A stretch of 64,000 nucleotides of DNA from Pelagophyceae sp. CCMP2097 (taxonomy: Eukaryota > Sar > Pelagophyceae), in contig MU657200.1 in assembly GCA_026770575.1 (NCBI GenBank), positions 284,253 through 348,252 on the forward strand. Direction: 5' to 3'. The position numbers were made by a program, and so were the translations under genes. The notes below the pieces were generated by a model. It saw only the letters and a program-made list of their open reading frames with translations, was not told the origin of the DNA and ran no database searches. Positions within the stretch are counted from its first letter, which is position 1; the number at the start of each line of letters is the position of its first letter. Shown piece by piece: positions 1-10,838 of the stretch.

Positions 1-860
1 GCGGCTGCGCTGCAGCAGCAGTACGTCGAACAGCAGGCATTAATCGCCCAGCAGCAGCTCTTCCTGCAGCAGCAGCAGCAGGCCCTCGCCGAGGCCCAGG
101 CCAAGGTCGCACCCGTGCCAGCGCCGGCGCCGGCGCCGGCGCCCGTGCCCGACGCGTTCCCGCAACACGCCGTGCCCGACGCGTGGGCCGCGCAGACCGC
201 GTGGCCCGCGGCAAAGACCGCCTGGCCGACGTCGGCGCCCGCCGTCGCCGCGCCCGCCCCGGTCACCGCGGCGCCCGTGCCCGTGGCGGCGCCCGCGTTT
301 GCACCCGTGGCGGCGCCGGCGCCGGCGGCGTTGCCGGCCGCGGCGGCGCCGGCGTTTGCCTTCGACGCCCCGGCCGAGCCGCAGGCAAAGGGCCCAAAGG
401 CGCCAAAGGTCGACTACAAGGGCAACGAGTTCGGCCTCATCAACTTTGGCGACCTCATGCTCACGGAGAAGAAGTGCGTCGTACCTTTGTGGCCCAAAGG
501 CGAACTTTCGTCGAACCTTTGCTTTCCACTAGGGGCATGATTTCAGAGGTAAAGGCCCCCAACAAGTCCATGGCGGACCTCGCCAAGCAGCGCGCGATGC
601 AGCAGCAGGGCTACGGCGCGCCGGTGCCCGTCATGGGCGCCGTCCAGGTCGCCCAAATGCAGCACACCATCGCCAACCCAGAGCTCCTCCGCCAACACGT
701 GCAGCAGCAGCAGCAGCAGGCCATGCAGCAGCAGTACGCCATGCAGCAGCAGTACATGATGCAGCAGCAGCAGATGCAGCAGCAGCAGATGCAGCAGCAG
801 TACATGCAGCAGCAGCAGTACGGCCAGCAGCCCCCGGGACCGTACGGCCCGCCGAGGTGA
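1..860 (+). CDS. Q-rich and PA-rich low-complexity protein, 5' truncated
   Basis: The reading frame is open from the first base, so the start lies outside the window; 266 residues are visible. Exon 1 runs to 473, an intron of 59 bases (GTGCGT...CACTAG) spans 474-532, and exon 2 ends at the TGA at 858-860. Glutamine runs come first (LQQQQQQAL), then a long stretch of alternating Pro and Ala with Val, then a non-repetitive segment around GNEFGLINFGDLML, and finally a C-terminal block of MQQQ and YMQQQQ repeats at about 700-835. Composition points to a disordered protein. Endocytic adaptors and RNA-binding scaffolds look like this, but no domain I can name is inside the window. The short conserved-looking core just before the intron is the part to use in a search. 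Confidence 0.6.
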   Translation, partial: GCAAAAVRRTAGINRPAAALPAAAAAGPRRGPGQGRTRASAGAGAGARARRVPATRRARRVGRADRVARGKDRLADVGARRRRARPGHRGARARGGARVCTRGGAGAGGVAGRGGAGVCLRRPGRAAGKGPKGAKGRLQGQRVRPHQLWRPHAHGEEVRRTFVAQRRTFVEPLLSTRGMISEVKAPNKSMADLAKQRAMQQQGYGAPVPVMGAVQVAQMQHTIANPELLRQHVQQQQQQAMQQQYAMQQQYMMQQQQMQQQQMQQQYMQQQQYGQQPPGPYGPPR

Positions 861-1671
861 GGCCGGCCGCCGCGGCGGTGAGGCCAGCCGCTGCGGGCCC
901 CGTCGCGCCGGAGCCACGCGCCGCGGCGGCGGACGGCGCACGCGGCGCCGCGCGGCGGGCGCCGGCAGCCGGCATCCTCCGCCCGGGGCGCAGCGCGCGC
1001 CTCCGAGCGGCGTCCGGGCGGTGCCGTCGGGCGGACGTCGCGATGCTGCGCCGCCAGCGGTTCATCTAACAACGACGACGACTTTGATCCCTCGCGGTGT
1101 TTTGACCCCGCGGCTGTTTCCCTCGCGACAGTCTTCGCAGTGGCAGGACGAGGCCCGAGGGAGCCGCGACCTGCACGCGCTGCGCCGCCGCTGGCGGGCG
1201 CGGAACCGAGAGGACCGCCTGGGGGACGCGGGGCTCCGCAGACGTGATCGGCGTCCTCGCGCGAGGACTTTTGTGGGTCGCCTAATAAGGAGCGTTTCGA
1301 AGGCTTTTTAAAATGCTTCAAGGTTGAAAGGTAAACTTTGGAAATTCTGCTTCAAAAGTTTTGGACCATAGATTAGGCCATTTTAAAAGTTTGGAACCAT
1401 ATCCCTGCGCTTTGAGGCGTTTTGAGGCAAGTTAAATAACCAAAAATTCTCGGAAATTTTGAGAAGTCTGACCTTGATCAAAAATCAAAGACTTGACAAA
1501 GGACATCGACCTGGAGGACTCATAGCGGCGCGCGGTTAGCGGGGCCCTTGTTGGCATCGCCGCGGCGAAAGGGGCCTTTTTTCATTCCGGCGCGCGGCCC
1601 TCTTGGCATCGCTTGCGGCGCAGGGGCCGTCCCCGTTCCGGCGCGGGGCCCTTGTTGGCGTCGCGGCCCGG
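861..1671. other. Intergenic region
   Basis: The first 450 bases are very GC-rich with open frames on both strands that show no domain, signal or usable start. From about 1310 to 1510 the sequence turns AT-rich, as do other likely promoter or UTR stretches here. The last part holds the short repeat listed separately. I see no gene. Confidence 0.5.
1527..1668. repeat. Three imperfect tandem copies of a GC-rich unit
   Basis: A unit of roughly 45-50 bases, built on a GCGCGG...GGGCCC core followed by TTGGCATCGC or TTGGCGTCGC, recurs three times with drift immediately before the first sulfotransferase ATG. It may be 5' UTR or promoter sequence. Its AT-poor, repetitive nature gives rise to several spurious open frames. 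Confidence 0.5.
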
Positions 1672-2877
1672 ATGGCGCCCCGCGATTGCGCGGCGCGGCG
1701 CCGCGGCCTGTTTGCGTGCGTGCTGCTGGCGCGCCTCTCTGGTTGCGCGGCGTACTACAACAACCGCACGCACTCAAAGTCTTGGCACTATAAGTTGCCG
1801 GCCAAGTCGACGAACTGCGCCAGCCTAAACTTGCGGCGGCGGCCGCACACCACGTGCGAGACGTTTGTAATAATCACGCAGCAGCGGTCCGGTTCCCGGT
1901 ACGTCGTGGACCAGCTGAGCTCGCACCCGCTGATGTTGACCGCGGGCGAGCTCTTCATCAGCAGTTCCTTACGCGAGCAAAAGGCCAGAGCCAAAGCCGA
2001 GAGACGGCCCGTGCACCAAGTCATGGAGGAGCACATCGACGCCAACTACGCCCAGCGGTGAGTTTGCCCCTTTTTGCGCATTCGCCGACGGACGCGCGCA
2101 GGTGCTGCCTAGAGACGCGGCACGTGGGCTTCAAGTGGATGACGAACCAGGCGCACACGAGAGAGCACGCGCCCATGCTCGAGTACCTCGCAAGGAACCG
2201 GACGAAAGTCGTCTTCCTGCGCGATTCCGGCGTCCTTGCATCTCCCGCGGCCTCTTTTCAGCGCCTCCCTTTACAGGTGGCGGCGCAACCTGCTTCGGAT
2301 GCTCATCTCGCAAAAGGTGAACAAGCAGCACTCTGAGATTACGCTGCCTGCGCACTTTAACGGCGCCGAAGGGAACGTGACGGAGATTCTCAACGCGTAC
2401 TCGGGCCTCAAAGTCGACCTCCCCGGCAACCCCTGCGACCTCGCCAGCCGCCTCCGCGACATGGTCAAGGAACGATCCACGGTCGTCGAATACTACAAGG
2501 ATCTGGCCCACACCGTAGTGTACTACGAGGACCTCGTCGAGGCGTCGCCGAGACACGACGCCACGTGGCATGCGCTGTTCGGCTTCATCGGCGTGCCCGC
2601 GGCGGTCAAGTTCGTGCCGTCGTCTAGCGTGATCATCCACGGCAACAAAGGGATCCTCGACGTCGTGTCGAACGCCGCGGAAGTCCGTCGCGCGTACCTC
2701 ATCCTCTGCGCGGCTTCTCCGGCAAATGCGGCGCCCGTCGACGCCGCCAGCTGCGCGGAGGTCTCCGCCATCGACGCCGACGACGCCGCGCGGTTCATGA
2801 AGAGCGCCGCGCCCTGGAGCGCCAAGGCGTGCAAAAAGCTGAGAAAGAACTCCTCAATATCTCGAGATCGACCCTAA
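1672..2877 (+). CDS. NodH-like sulfotransferase, secretory (tandem copy 1)
   Basis: Exons 1672-2057, 2102-2218 and 2277-2877 give 367 residues. An N-terminal hydrophobic segment (LFACVLLARL) suggests a signal peptide or membrane anchor, so the enzyme probably works in the Golgi. The segment FVIITQQRSGSRYV (about residues 65-78) is the 5'-phosphosulfate loop of PAPS-dependent sulfotransferases, in the form seen in NodH-like proteins. Downstream RHVGFKWMTNQ, the WRRN segment and YYEDLVE are shared with the next gene. The substrate is presumably a glycan or other acceptor hydroxyl; nothing here identifies it. The second intron (2219-2276) starts with GC instead of GT; its position matches the GT-AG intron of the neighbouring paralogue exactly, which supports the reading. 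The ATG at 1672 is the first one that yields the leader. Confidence 0.75.
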
Positions 2878-3161
2878 TTCTATGCCCGAACGAACCGTGC
2901 ACACTCCGCCGGCCACCGGGCCGCGCCGACCATCGGCGCGGCCGCCTGCGTCTGGGCCGCCCGACGCGCGTCAGAGAGAGCCGCGTTCCTTTTTCGAGCG
3001 AGCAGTTCCGACAGTTCCCGAAACACTGCTTTCCAAGAAGTCAAATCTGAGATTTTAAAATTTGAACATTTAGTGTGACTCTGCACCGAAACCAACCCGC
3101 AGTAACCGCAGGCCCGGCCGCGGCCCGCTCTCTTCGGAGCGCCTCGGCGGCGCCCGCGGGG

Positions 3162-4268
3162 ATGGTGCGCCTCGCGTGGATTCTCGTGTGCTGCGCCGGA
3201 ATTTCCTGCTCGTCGGCGGCGAAAACGAACAAGACGTTATCCAAGACGATCCACTGCCACCTCGACGAGGTTTCCGCGACGCCGCCGTGCGACTCGTTCG
3301 TCATCATCTCGCAGCAGCGCAGCGGGTCGCGGTACTTTGTCGACAAGCTGCACACGCACCCGCTGTTGAGCGTCGGAGGCGAGCTGTTTATCTCGAATCG
3401 CATGAACGGCTTGCCCGCGGCGCAGAAGCGCAACCTGCCCAAAGTGTACCGCGAATCCATGGCCGCCAACCAGCAGCAGCGGTGCTGCCGCAACGTGCGC
3501 CACGTCGGCTTCAAATGGATGACGAACCAGGGCCACGAGAGAGCGCACGGGTCCATCCTCAAGAACCTCAAAGACTCCAAGACCAAGGTCATCTTCCTGT
3601 GAGACGCCGCCCGGTGCCGCCGAGGCATGCTGGCTGGGAACGGGACTCGAAAGCGAGCTTTGTATCGCCGCCTCGGGTGGGACGGAGCGCGTTTCGGCAG
3701 GTGGCGGCGCAACGTCCTCCGGCAGCTCATTTCCGATTCGGTGAACCGCGTGCGCGGCACCAAGTGCCCCGCGCACGTCGGCAACGGCTCGGCGCCCAAG
3801 GGATGCGCGGCCCTCAAGGCTAAAATCCCGGGCTCGGCGTGCGACCTCCGGAGGGCGCTGCGCTCGATCGAGGTCGATCGAGGCCGCATCGCCAAGTTCT
3901 ACCAATCTGTCGAGTTGGGCACCTTCTTCTACGAGGATTTGGTCGAGCAGTCGCCGCTGCACGACGAGACGTGGACGCGCGTCTTGAAAGTCCTCGGCGT
4001 GCCCGCCGAACCGCATTTCATCTTTGGGCATTCTTCGAGCATCATCTTCCACGGCGACAAGCCCCTCTTCGACGCCGTGGCCAACTCCGGCGCCGCGCGC
4101 AAGGCGTACGCCACCATCTGCGCCGCGCCCTTGGAGGACAAGGAGCCGGTGGACCCTGGAGACTGCGCAGATCTCGCCAAACCCGTCGAAAAGGCAAAGC
4201 CCTGGCACTTCAAGGACGAGTGCGGCAACCACCACAACCGCCGGCGCGCCGACACTCCTCCAATTTAG
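3162..4268 (+). CDS. NodH-like sulfotransferase, secretory (tandem copy 2)
   Basis: Exons 3162-3598 and 3701-4268 give 334 residues. The leader (VRLAWILVCCAGISCSS) is a clear signal peptide. The 5'-phosphosulfate loop FVIISQQRSGSRYF lies at about residues 46-59, followed by the same RHVGFKWMTNQ, WRRN and FYEDLVEQSP blocks as copy 1, about 300 bases upstream on the same strand. This is a tandem duplication that has diverged in the loops. Copy 2 lacks the first intron of copy 1: the codons around QRCC are contiguous here. It keeps the second intron with a normal GTGAGA donor. Role by family: transfer of sulfate from PAPS to an acceptor in the secretory pathway. Confidence 0.78.
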
Positions 4269-4410
4269 CGATACATATTTTAAGTGATATTCCCTACATT
4301 CTGAGTCGGCCCGACCTTAAGTCTCCTCGGCGCGCACGGTGGCCTCGCCCGGGGTCCCTGTGACAAAGGTCCCCTTGACCAGGTCCCTGCGACACGGCGG
4401 TCCCGGGTCG

Positions 4411-5981
4411 ATGACGACGCTGACGGGTTCGACGGCGATGCGGGCGGGGCTACGCGCGGACGTAAAGCCGCCGCCTTTTAGCGTCGCTGTGGGCGGCGCC
4501 GCGGTCCAAATGGCCACGCTCCTCTTCGTCTGGCACCGCACGTCCGCGTCCGAGTGCCTGCGGTCGCCGCTCGGCTGCACCGACGCCTGGGGCAAACTGC
4601 TCCTCTTTGTGCTCGGCGGCGTTTTCGCCATTTGGGCCGCGTCGGTCGTCTCCGCTCGTTTCAAGGGCTTTAAACACTCCGACGCATCCCTCGTCGACCG
4701 CCTCTGGTCGCTCCAGCCCGTCGCGTATGCGTGGTACTGTTACGCATCAAATCCGACACAGCGCGGCCTGGTGATTGCCTGCGTATCTTCGGTGTGGGGC
4801 GCGCGCCTGACGTACAACTTTGCGGCAAAGGGAGGGTACTCCGGCGGCGAGGACTACAGGTGGGCCGAGGTGCGCACATGGTACCCAGGCTGGAAGTACG
4901 AGGTCTTTCACTTGGTCTTCGTCTGCGGGTTTCAGCAGCTTTTGATCCTTGCGTTTTCGCTCCCGGCCGTCGCGGCCATGCAGTCCACCGAGCCTTTTGG
5001 AGGCCTCGACTTTGTCGCGGCCTTTGCCTTCCTCGCGATGGTCTGCGGCGAGGGCGTGGCAGACGCACAGATGCTGAAGTTCCAGCGGGAAAAGTACCGC
5101 CGCCTCGGCGCCGGTGAAAAGGCGGGCCCATTCGCCAAAGGCTTCTTAGACTCTGGCCTCTACGCAGTCTCGCGCCACCCAAACTACTTTTGCGAAGTGG
5201 GGTTGTGGTGGGCGTTTTATCTTTTTGCCGTGAGCGCGACGGCGAGCGTCCTCAACTGGACGGGGCTCGGCGCCCTCTACCTGACGCTCCTCTTCGTGCC
5301 GCCGGGCGCGTCAATCGACGTCACCGAGCACCTCGCCCAGCGCAAGTACGAACACTACGCCGGTGCGTCGACACTGTTGTTGGTGACCGGGTCCCAGAAC
5401 GTCGCTTTCAAGCCGACGCGCCGGGCCCTTGTCGCGAGCCGACAGTCGTAGGTTACCAACAACGTGTTTCGCGCTTCGTCCCCTGGTTCCCGGCGCAACA
5501 AGGCGACTGCGGCCTCATCTCCGACGCGAGCCGGCGTTTCTACGTGTGCTTCTTCGCGGTGCACGTGCCCATGACGCTTTTTGTTGACGCGCAGGCGGTT
5601 TTAGACCAGCGCCTCTTCCCGGCGCCGCTGCGTTCGGTGCTCGCGTGGCACGTGCAGGTGAATGGCGACGCACTCATGGCGAAACCGCCGCCGTGGTTCA
5701 AAGCCGTCGTCTGGGCCGAGGTTCTTCTGCAGCTGCCTTTCTTCTGTGCAGCAGTCAAGGCCCTCTGTCGGAGAGAAGACGCGCAGCTCAGGCCCTTTGC
5801 GCTGGTCTACGGCGCGCACACGGCGACGACGCTGCTGCCCATCCTCGCACACATCTTCACCGATGCGGGCCGCACGCCGCTGCAGCGTTTCGCCCTCGGC
5901 GGCATCTACGCCCCCTTCCTATTCGTCCCGCTCGCGCTCGTCTGCTCCTTCTTCCAAGGCGCACGCCGAAAGGCCGACTGA
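4411..5981 (+). CDS. DUF1295 (steroid 5-alpha-reductase-like) + EXPERA (TMEM97/EBP-like) fusion membrane protein
   Basis: Exons 4411-5362 and 5452-5981 encode 493 residues. The first 330 residues are a DUF1295-type domain: several membrane segments, the motif SRHPNYFCEVGLWW at about 254-267, and the usual family end, which here reads YQQRVSRFVPWFP and is split by the 89-base intron (GTGCGT...CGTAG, phase 1). That tail is what shows the two exons belong together. Without pause the second exon goes on into an EXPERA domain (about 345-490) resembling TMEM97: HVPMTLFVDAQ, PPPWFK, LLQLPFF and YGAHTATTLLPIL are all in the right order. DUF1295 proteins are related to steroid reductases; EXPERA proteins include the sterol delta8-delta7 isomerase EBP and sterol-binding TMEM97. 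A membrane enzyme of sterol or lipid metabolism in the ER is the likely role. Whether each half is active is inference. Confidence 0.8.
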
Positions 5982-6520
5982 CCGAAGGCGTCGGCGAGAA
6001 AGGCGCCCTTGTCTGCATCGCCTCACATGGCCACGACAAGGCGATGTGGCTTATAAATAGAGAAGCGATTTTATAGAGCAGGGTCCTACAATTGTAGAGA
6101 ACCCTATAGAGGACGACCTGTGGGTCTCTAGAGAAGGGTTCTGTAGAGAAGGGTCCTATGATGGTCCAACAAGTGTATAGAGATTGTTGTGACGAGGGTT
6201 CTAGGACGGAAGGGTGAGCCGTACCCCGACGGCGACGGCGTTGCGGGCCGAAATTCCAGCAACCAAGCGAATTGTTCGGGACCCTCGCAAAGGTTGAAAA
6301 GTTGAAGCGACGTGGAGGTCCAGACAACTTGATCGATCGATCGTTGTTGCGTTTGGGCGCTAAAAAATATGGGTTTGCAACGCCTTTATAAATTAAAACC
6401 CTCATGCCTCATGAAAATCGGCTTGGGCTTCTAGGAATCCGAGGAATTCCTAATAATTTGCAAACTCTCCTGTGAATCGTCCGAACGCAAAAGCACCCTC
6501 GCCGCGGTCCCGCGACGGGG
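5982..6520. other. Intergenic region with short repeats
   Basis: Relatively AT-rich. Between 6070 and 6170 short phrases such as TAGAGAAGGGT and GGGTCCTA recur several times around the palindrome at 6086. The stretch probably combines the 3' end of the upstream gene and the promoter of the 6521 gene. No coding sequence is supported. Confidence 0.5.
6086..6097. promoter_or_regulatory. Perfect 12-base palindrome CTACAATTGTAG (copy 1)
   Basis: The 12-mer equals its own reverse complement. Flanking GGGT on the left and ACCC on the right, a few bases out, extend it into an imperfect hairpin. The identical 12-mer occurs once more at 24003-24014, also between genes. A dimeric transcription factor site is possible; the function is inferred only from symmetry and recurrence. 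Confidence 0.35.
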
Positions 6521-9500
6521 ATGGAGAGCCCGCGCAACCGGTCCGGATCGCCGGCGACGGACGACTCTTCCTACTCTTCGGTCCCGCAGTCGCCGATGAA
6601 GGCCCAGCAAAAGGTAAGACCGCAACGCTTCGGCGCCGCCGCCGCGCTTCGCCGCCGCGGGGCGGACGCATCCGCGGGCCGCGCGGCAGATGCAACGGCC
6701 TCTGGCGCTCCGAGGCGCGCCGCGACGTCGCGCTGCGTAGGCCGGCCCGGCCGCGCCCCTGCGGGAGAAGTGCCGTGCCGCCATGGCCGAGAGCGGCATC
6801 GACCCGTTCTACCTCTCGGATGAAAACTGGCAGCGCTGTAAGGAACTTTATACAGCGTCTGGGCCGACGCGGCCCTCTAGGTTGGGGCAAGCACTTTCAG
6901 CACCTCGGCGTGTCGCCGGCGCAGGGCGGCGCGCCGCTGGGGGCCGTGCCGCGCAAGTACGGCAAGGGCCGCACGCTCCGAGTCATGCAGTGGAACGTGC
7001 GTACACGGCCCGGGGATCCCCTCAAGAGAGTTTCCGGCCCGCGACGGCCAGGGTAGGTGCTGGCCGAGGGCCTGTGCCCCGACGGTTTCCTGATGCCGCT
7101 GGTGTCGAAGGAACACGTCGAGAAGTTTGAGGCTTGGTTGGCCTCTTTGATCGAGCGCGGCGACGACTGCGCTATCGCAGAGGCGGCTGCTTTATACTCC
7201 AAAGGCCACAGGAACGTGGTCTGGCAGGCGGACGCCGGGGGCTACGTGCAGTTTGTGACGATGGCGGCGGAGACGATGAAGAGGATGCAGGCGTGCACTT
7301 CCAAGGCGGAGAAAGACGCCGTCGGCCGGCGTCTGAAGGAAATGTTCTCGCCGGATGGCGACGGCGCCAAAGACGACAAGAGCGCCGACGGCGGCCAGTT
7401 CACGACCAACGAGCGCGCGGTCACCGCCGTCGGCCACCGCCTCTTGCGGACTTTGTGGTTCGTCGAAGTTTTACAGCCGGACGTGCTCTGCGTCCAAGAG
7501 CTGGACAACTTTGAATATATTTCGCAAAAGCTCCACGACATGGGCTACTCCTGCTCCGCCGACGGCGTGCCGCCGTACCAACGAATGGCCGACCGGCCTG
7601 AGAGGGCGGAGTCGTACGCCGCCGGGTTGAAGGCGTCGCAGTACTCGTTCGCCCCCAAGACGGACCTGAAAGAAGGTCGCGAGGGCAAGTCCAACGCGCG
7701 GCGGTTCCTGGACAAGATCGGCAAGCCGCCCTTGGAGGGCGTCCAGTACCAGAGCGACGACGACGGTGCCTATTCTTTTGAGCGAGGCCCGCCGACGGTT
7801 GTCACGCCTTGAACTATCACGCCTTGAACTATCACGCCTTGAACTATCACGCCTTGAACTATCACGCCTTGAACTAGGCACTGCCATCTTTTGGAAGCGC
7901 GACCGTTTGCGCATCGTCGGCGCGCCCGAGTTCCACGTCTTGCCGGGCGCCAAGGACGTGGACGATTACATCGCCGGCGCGGCGGCCAAGTTGACCAACG
8001 CCCGCGGCGACTCTGCGGCCGTGCGCGTCCGCCTCGAGTTCGAGCCCAGCGGCTGGCACGACGACGAGATCCACATGGAGGGCTTGGTGCCCGCGCACGC
8101 GTTTTACGTCGTCTCGACGCACCTCTCCTCGGGGCCGGAAAAGGAGCTTCGCAGGATTGCGGAGCTGCGGAGCGTCTGGCCGCAAGCCTCGGGCTATCCC
8201 GAAATTTGGTGCCTCGACGCCAACACGGAGCTCGACTTTGCGGACCCGCGGTGCCTCCGCGGCAACGCCTGCGCCGTGCCGCAGCACGCCAACGCTCTGC
8301 GGACGTTTCTCCGAGAGCGCGAGCCTTTGCGGTCCGTCTGGGAGGCTTCCGCCAACTACGGCGGCCCGTCGGCGTCCGGCGCCGGCTCTCCGGCGGCGGC
8401 GGGCGGCGCGCCGGTCTCGGCGCAGCGGCCCGTTTCCGTGTGGAAGATGCGAGGCGCTTCAAGCGACCAAGTCTCGAAGATGGGCGAAGACGCGTATTCG
8501 CTCATCGACCACGTCTTCTACTGGGGCGGCCGCCTCTTCAACCGCGGCGCGCTCGCGCTGGACCTGCGCGAGCACTCCGCAGCGGGGGAGTCGAACGCGA
8601 ATAGGGACTGGCTCGCTTTACTTCCAAATGAAGTCGTCCCGTCGGACCACTTGCCCATCGTCTGGGACTTTGAACTGTCAGTGGCGCCGAGGCTCTCGCT
8701 GCCGGCGCTGATCAACAACGCCGCCGCGCTGCTCAGGCCGCTGGTCGTGGAGCACGAACGGACCCTGTCTTCCTCCGCTCTTTTAGATACGACTGTCATC
8801 GCAGACTCGCTCGACTCGGCGCAGCGCCTTTTAGCGCGCTACGAGGGCGAGTTGAAGGCGCAGGCCGAGCCCCGCGAATTCGTCTCGTCGCCGAATTCGC
8901 AAAGAGACAGCGCCATGCGCAACCGGCCGTTCGACGACCCACGGTGGCCCACGCGCCTCGACGCCGAGGCGTGGCACATTTTGGGCAACGAGGACGCGTT
9001 CTCCAACCTCCCGAACCGCGGCACGCTGCCCGACGGCAAGCGCAGGACGCTGCGCGAGGCCATGTTCCACCAATCCGGGTGAGCCTCCTTTTTGACCGGG
9101 CAACTTTGGGACCTTTGCCCTAGGTGCCTGCAGCAGCTCTGGGCTTTGCTGTCTTCCAAGTCTTCCAAGTCGTCTTACAAGGAGTGCGCGCGGCACGTGG
9201 CCATCTCCACGGCGTGCCTTTTACTCGGAGGCTGCTTCTTTGCCCGAGATGATCTCAGTCCAAAGTCGAACAATCTCCTCGCCCTGGCCTCGCTCCGGTG
9301 CATCTTCCGCGCGATAGACGGCGGGTCAAAGAAATTCGAAGCGCCGGTGGACATGGCCTCCATGACGCCCTTCGACAAGGCTCTCCTGGAGCGCCGGCCC
9401 ACGGACACGTGGCTCTACGCGCTGGCGGGCCAGGTGACCGAGTGCCTGCTGGAGCGGTCGCTGAGGTTCGGGGAGTCGCATACTTCTGGGGCTTTGTTCT

Positions 9501-10771
9501 GGCGGACGGGCAGGTCGCACATTATTGACATTTACGAACTCTTGTGCCACGGCGGCGGCGACGCCGGCGCCACGCGAGTCGGCGGCGCGCTGGACGCGCT
9601 GATCAACGAGGCTGAATACCTTTTGTCAACCCACGACGACCAAAACGAAATCGCCGCTTTGTGCGCTCTGTCGTCCGTGCGGTGGCACGCGTCCGGGTCC
9701 GGCCGCTGCGCCGCCCGAGTCGTGGCCATGGTCGTGGGCATGATCCAGGAACGGCCGCACACGTTTGGGTTACGGAGCATGCACGAACAGGTGGCCATGC
9801 GAGCTTTAAAACAAGTCGCTTTATCCCCGAACATCGACACAGGCGGCGGCTTGGACGTCCTAGTCATGGCTCTAAACGACCACATGCACACTCTGGCTTC
9901 GGACCCGGAGCACGCCGCAAAGCAGGCGCGGGCTCTGGCGCGGCCGGCCCCGCACGCCGCTTTAGCCTTTATCCGATCCGCGGCCAGCGTCCTCTGCGGC
10001 AAGGTGCCCGTCGACCGCCTTTTGGTCGTCTCGCAGAAGCTGCAGGCGCACGGCGACGGCGCGTCGGCGCGGTCGCGGCCGCGGGGCGCCGCCGTCGGTG
10101 GCGCGGGGTCCGTCGTCTGTGACGTCGGCTCGGCGGTGGAGCAATTGGCGAGGTCGCTGCGCTACCTCGGCATCGGCGTCGACGGCACGACGGAAGCCAA
10201 GACCGTAGGGTACATTTTGAAGGTTTTGTGCGAGGTCGCCAAGCACGCCGAAGGCCAGCGCACTCTGCTGACAATCTTCTTGGAAGATCGACTCGGCACC
10301 TTCCTCAGCGTCTTGACCTTCCTCGGCGCTCTGGGCGTCGACGACCCGGAGCGGTGGCGCGCGCACCTGCGGGCGCTCCAGCTTTTAAATGCTCTGCTGC
10401 GCGCGCCTGAAACGGGCAGCTCGCGCGTCGTCGAGGCCTTCCACCGGCGCTTCTTGGCAGACGCGCGCGGCCGCACGGAGTTGCACGACCTCGCCACACG
10501 GTCGCTCGACGACTCAAGCTGGTCGCTCACGGACGGCCCGCCCGACGTCGCGCGACTTTTGAGAGACGTCGCCGCCGCCACGCAGACTCTGCTGACAGTC
10601 TGCCGCCAACGGCCCCTCGCCGCGGCCGGCGCCGCGGCCGTCGAGTCGCGCGAGGCCGAAAGCTTTTTCCCCGACGACGACGCGTTCCCCGCAGACGAGC
10701 TCCGCGGCGCCTCGCTCCTCAACTCATCCAGCCACTTCGGCACGGACACGCACCCGCCAGACTCGCCCTGA
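6521..10771 (+). CDS. Endonuclease/exonuclease/phosphatase (CCR4/nocturnin-like) domain with long helical C-terminus
   Basis: Six exons (6521-6613, 6741-6837, 6881-6996, 7057-7765, 7878-9078, 9124-10771) join in frame to 1287 residues. A short Ser/Pro-rich start is followed by an EEP domain: RVMQWNV ends near residue 103, the catalytic Glu lies in CVQELDNFEY near 250, then FWKRD, LDANTEL, and the terminal SDHLPIVWD near 594-602. This layout fits the CCR4/nocturnin/Angel branch, which removes poly(A) or cleaves phosphodiesters with Mg2+. From about residue 738 on there are some 550 residues rich in Leu and Ala that look like helical (ARM/HEAT-type) repeats; they match no family I can name. The intron 9079-9123 joining the halves is only 45 bases, but the frame is continuous and no other stop or start separates them. 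The intron at 7766-7877 is a minisatellite. Confidence 0.75.
7802..7876. repeat. Intronic minisatellite, five 15-base units
   Basis: Five exact copies of TCACGCCTTGAACTA fill 7802-7876, inside the intron 7766-7877. The final copy plus the next G forms the 3' splice site (GAACTAG). The unit length is a multiple of three and contains no stop in the ORF frame that runs through the intron, so copy-number changes would not alter frame even if the intron were retained. Confidence 0.9.
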
Positions 10772-10838
10772 GGCGCCGCTTTTCGCGACCACTGGAGATG
10801 CACCTTGTTAAAAAAAAGCTCGCACAGAGGCTTGTTGG

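Noticed and set aside
5190..5981. A separate TMEM97-like gene starting within the DUF1295 coding region
   Set aside because: The upstream part of that frame is out-of-frame nonsense inside exon 1. The splice at 5363-5451 completes the DUF1295 tail and explains the absence of a Met before the EXPERA domain.
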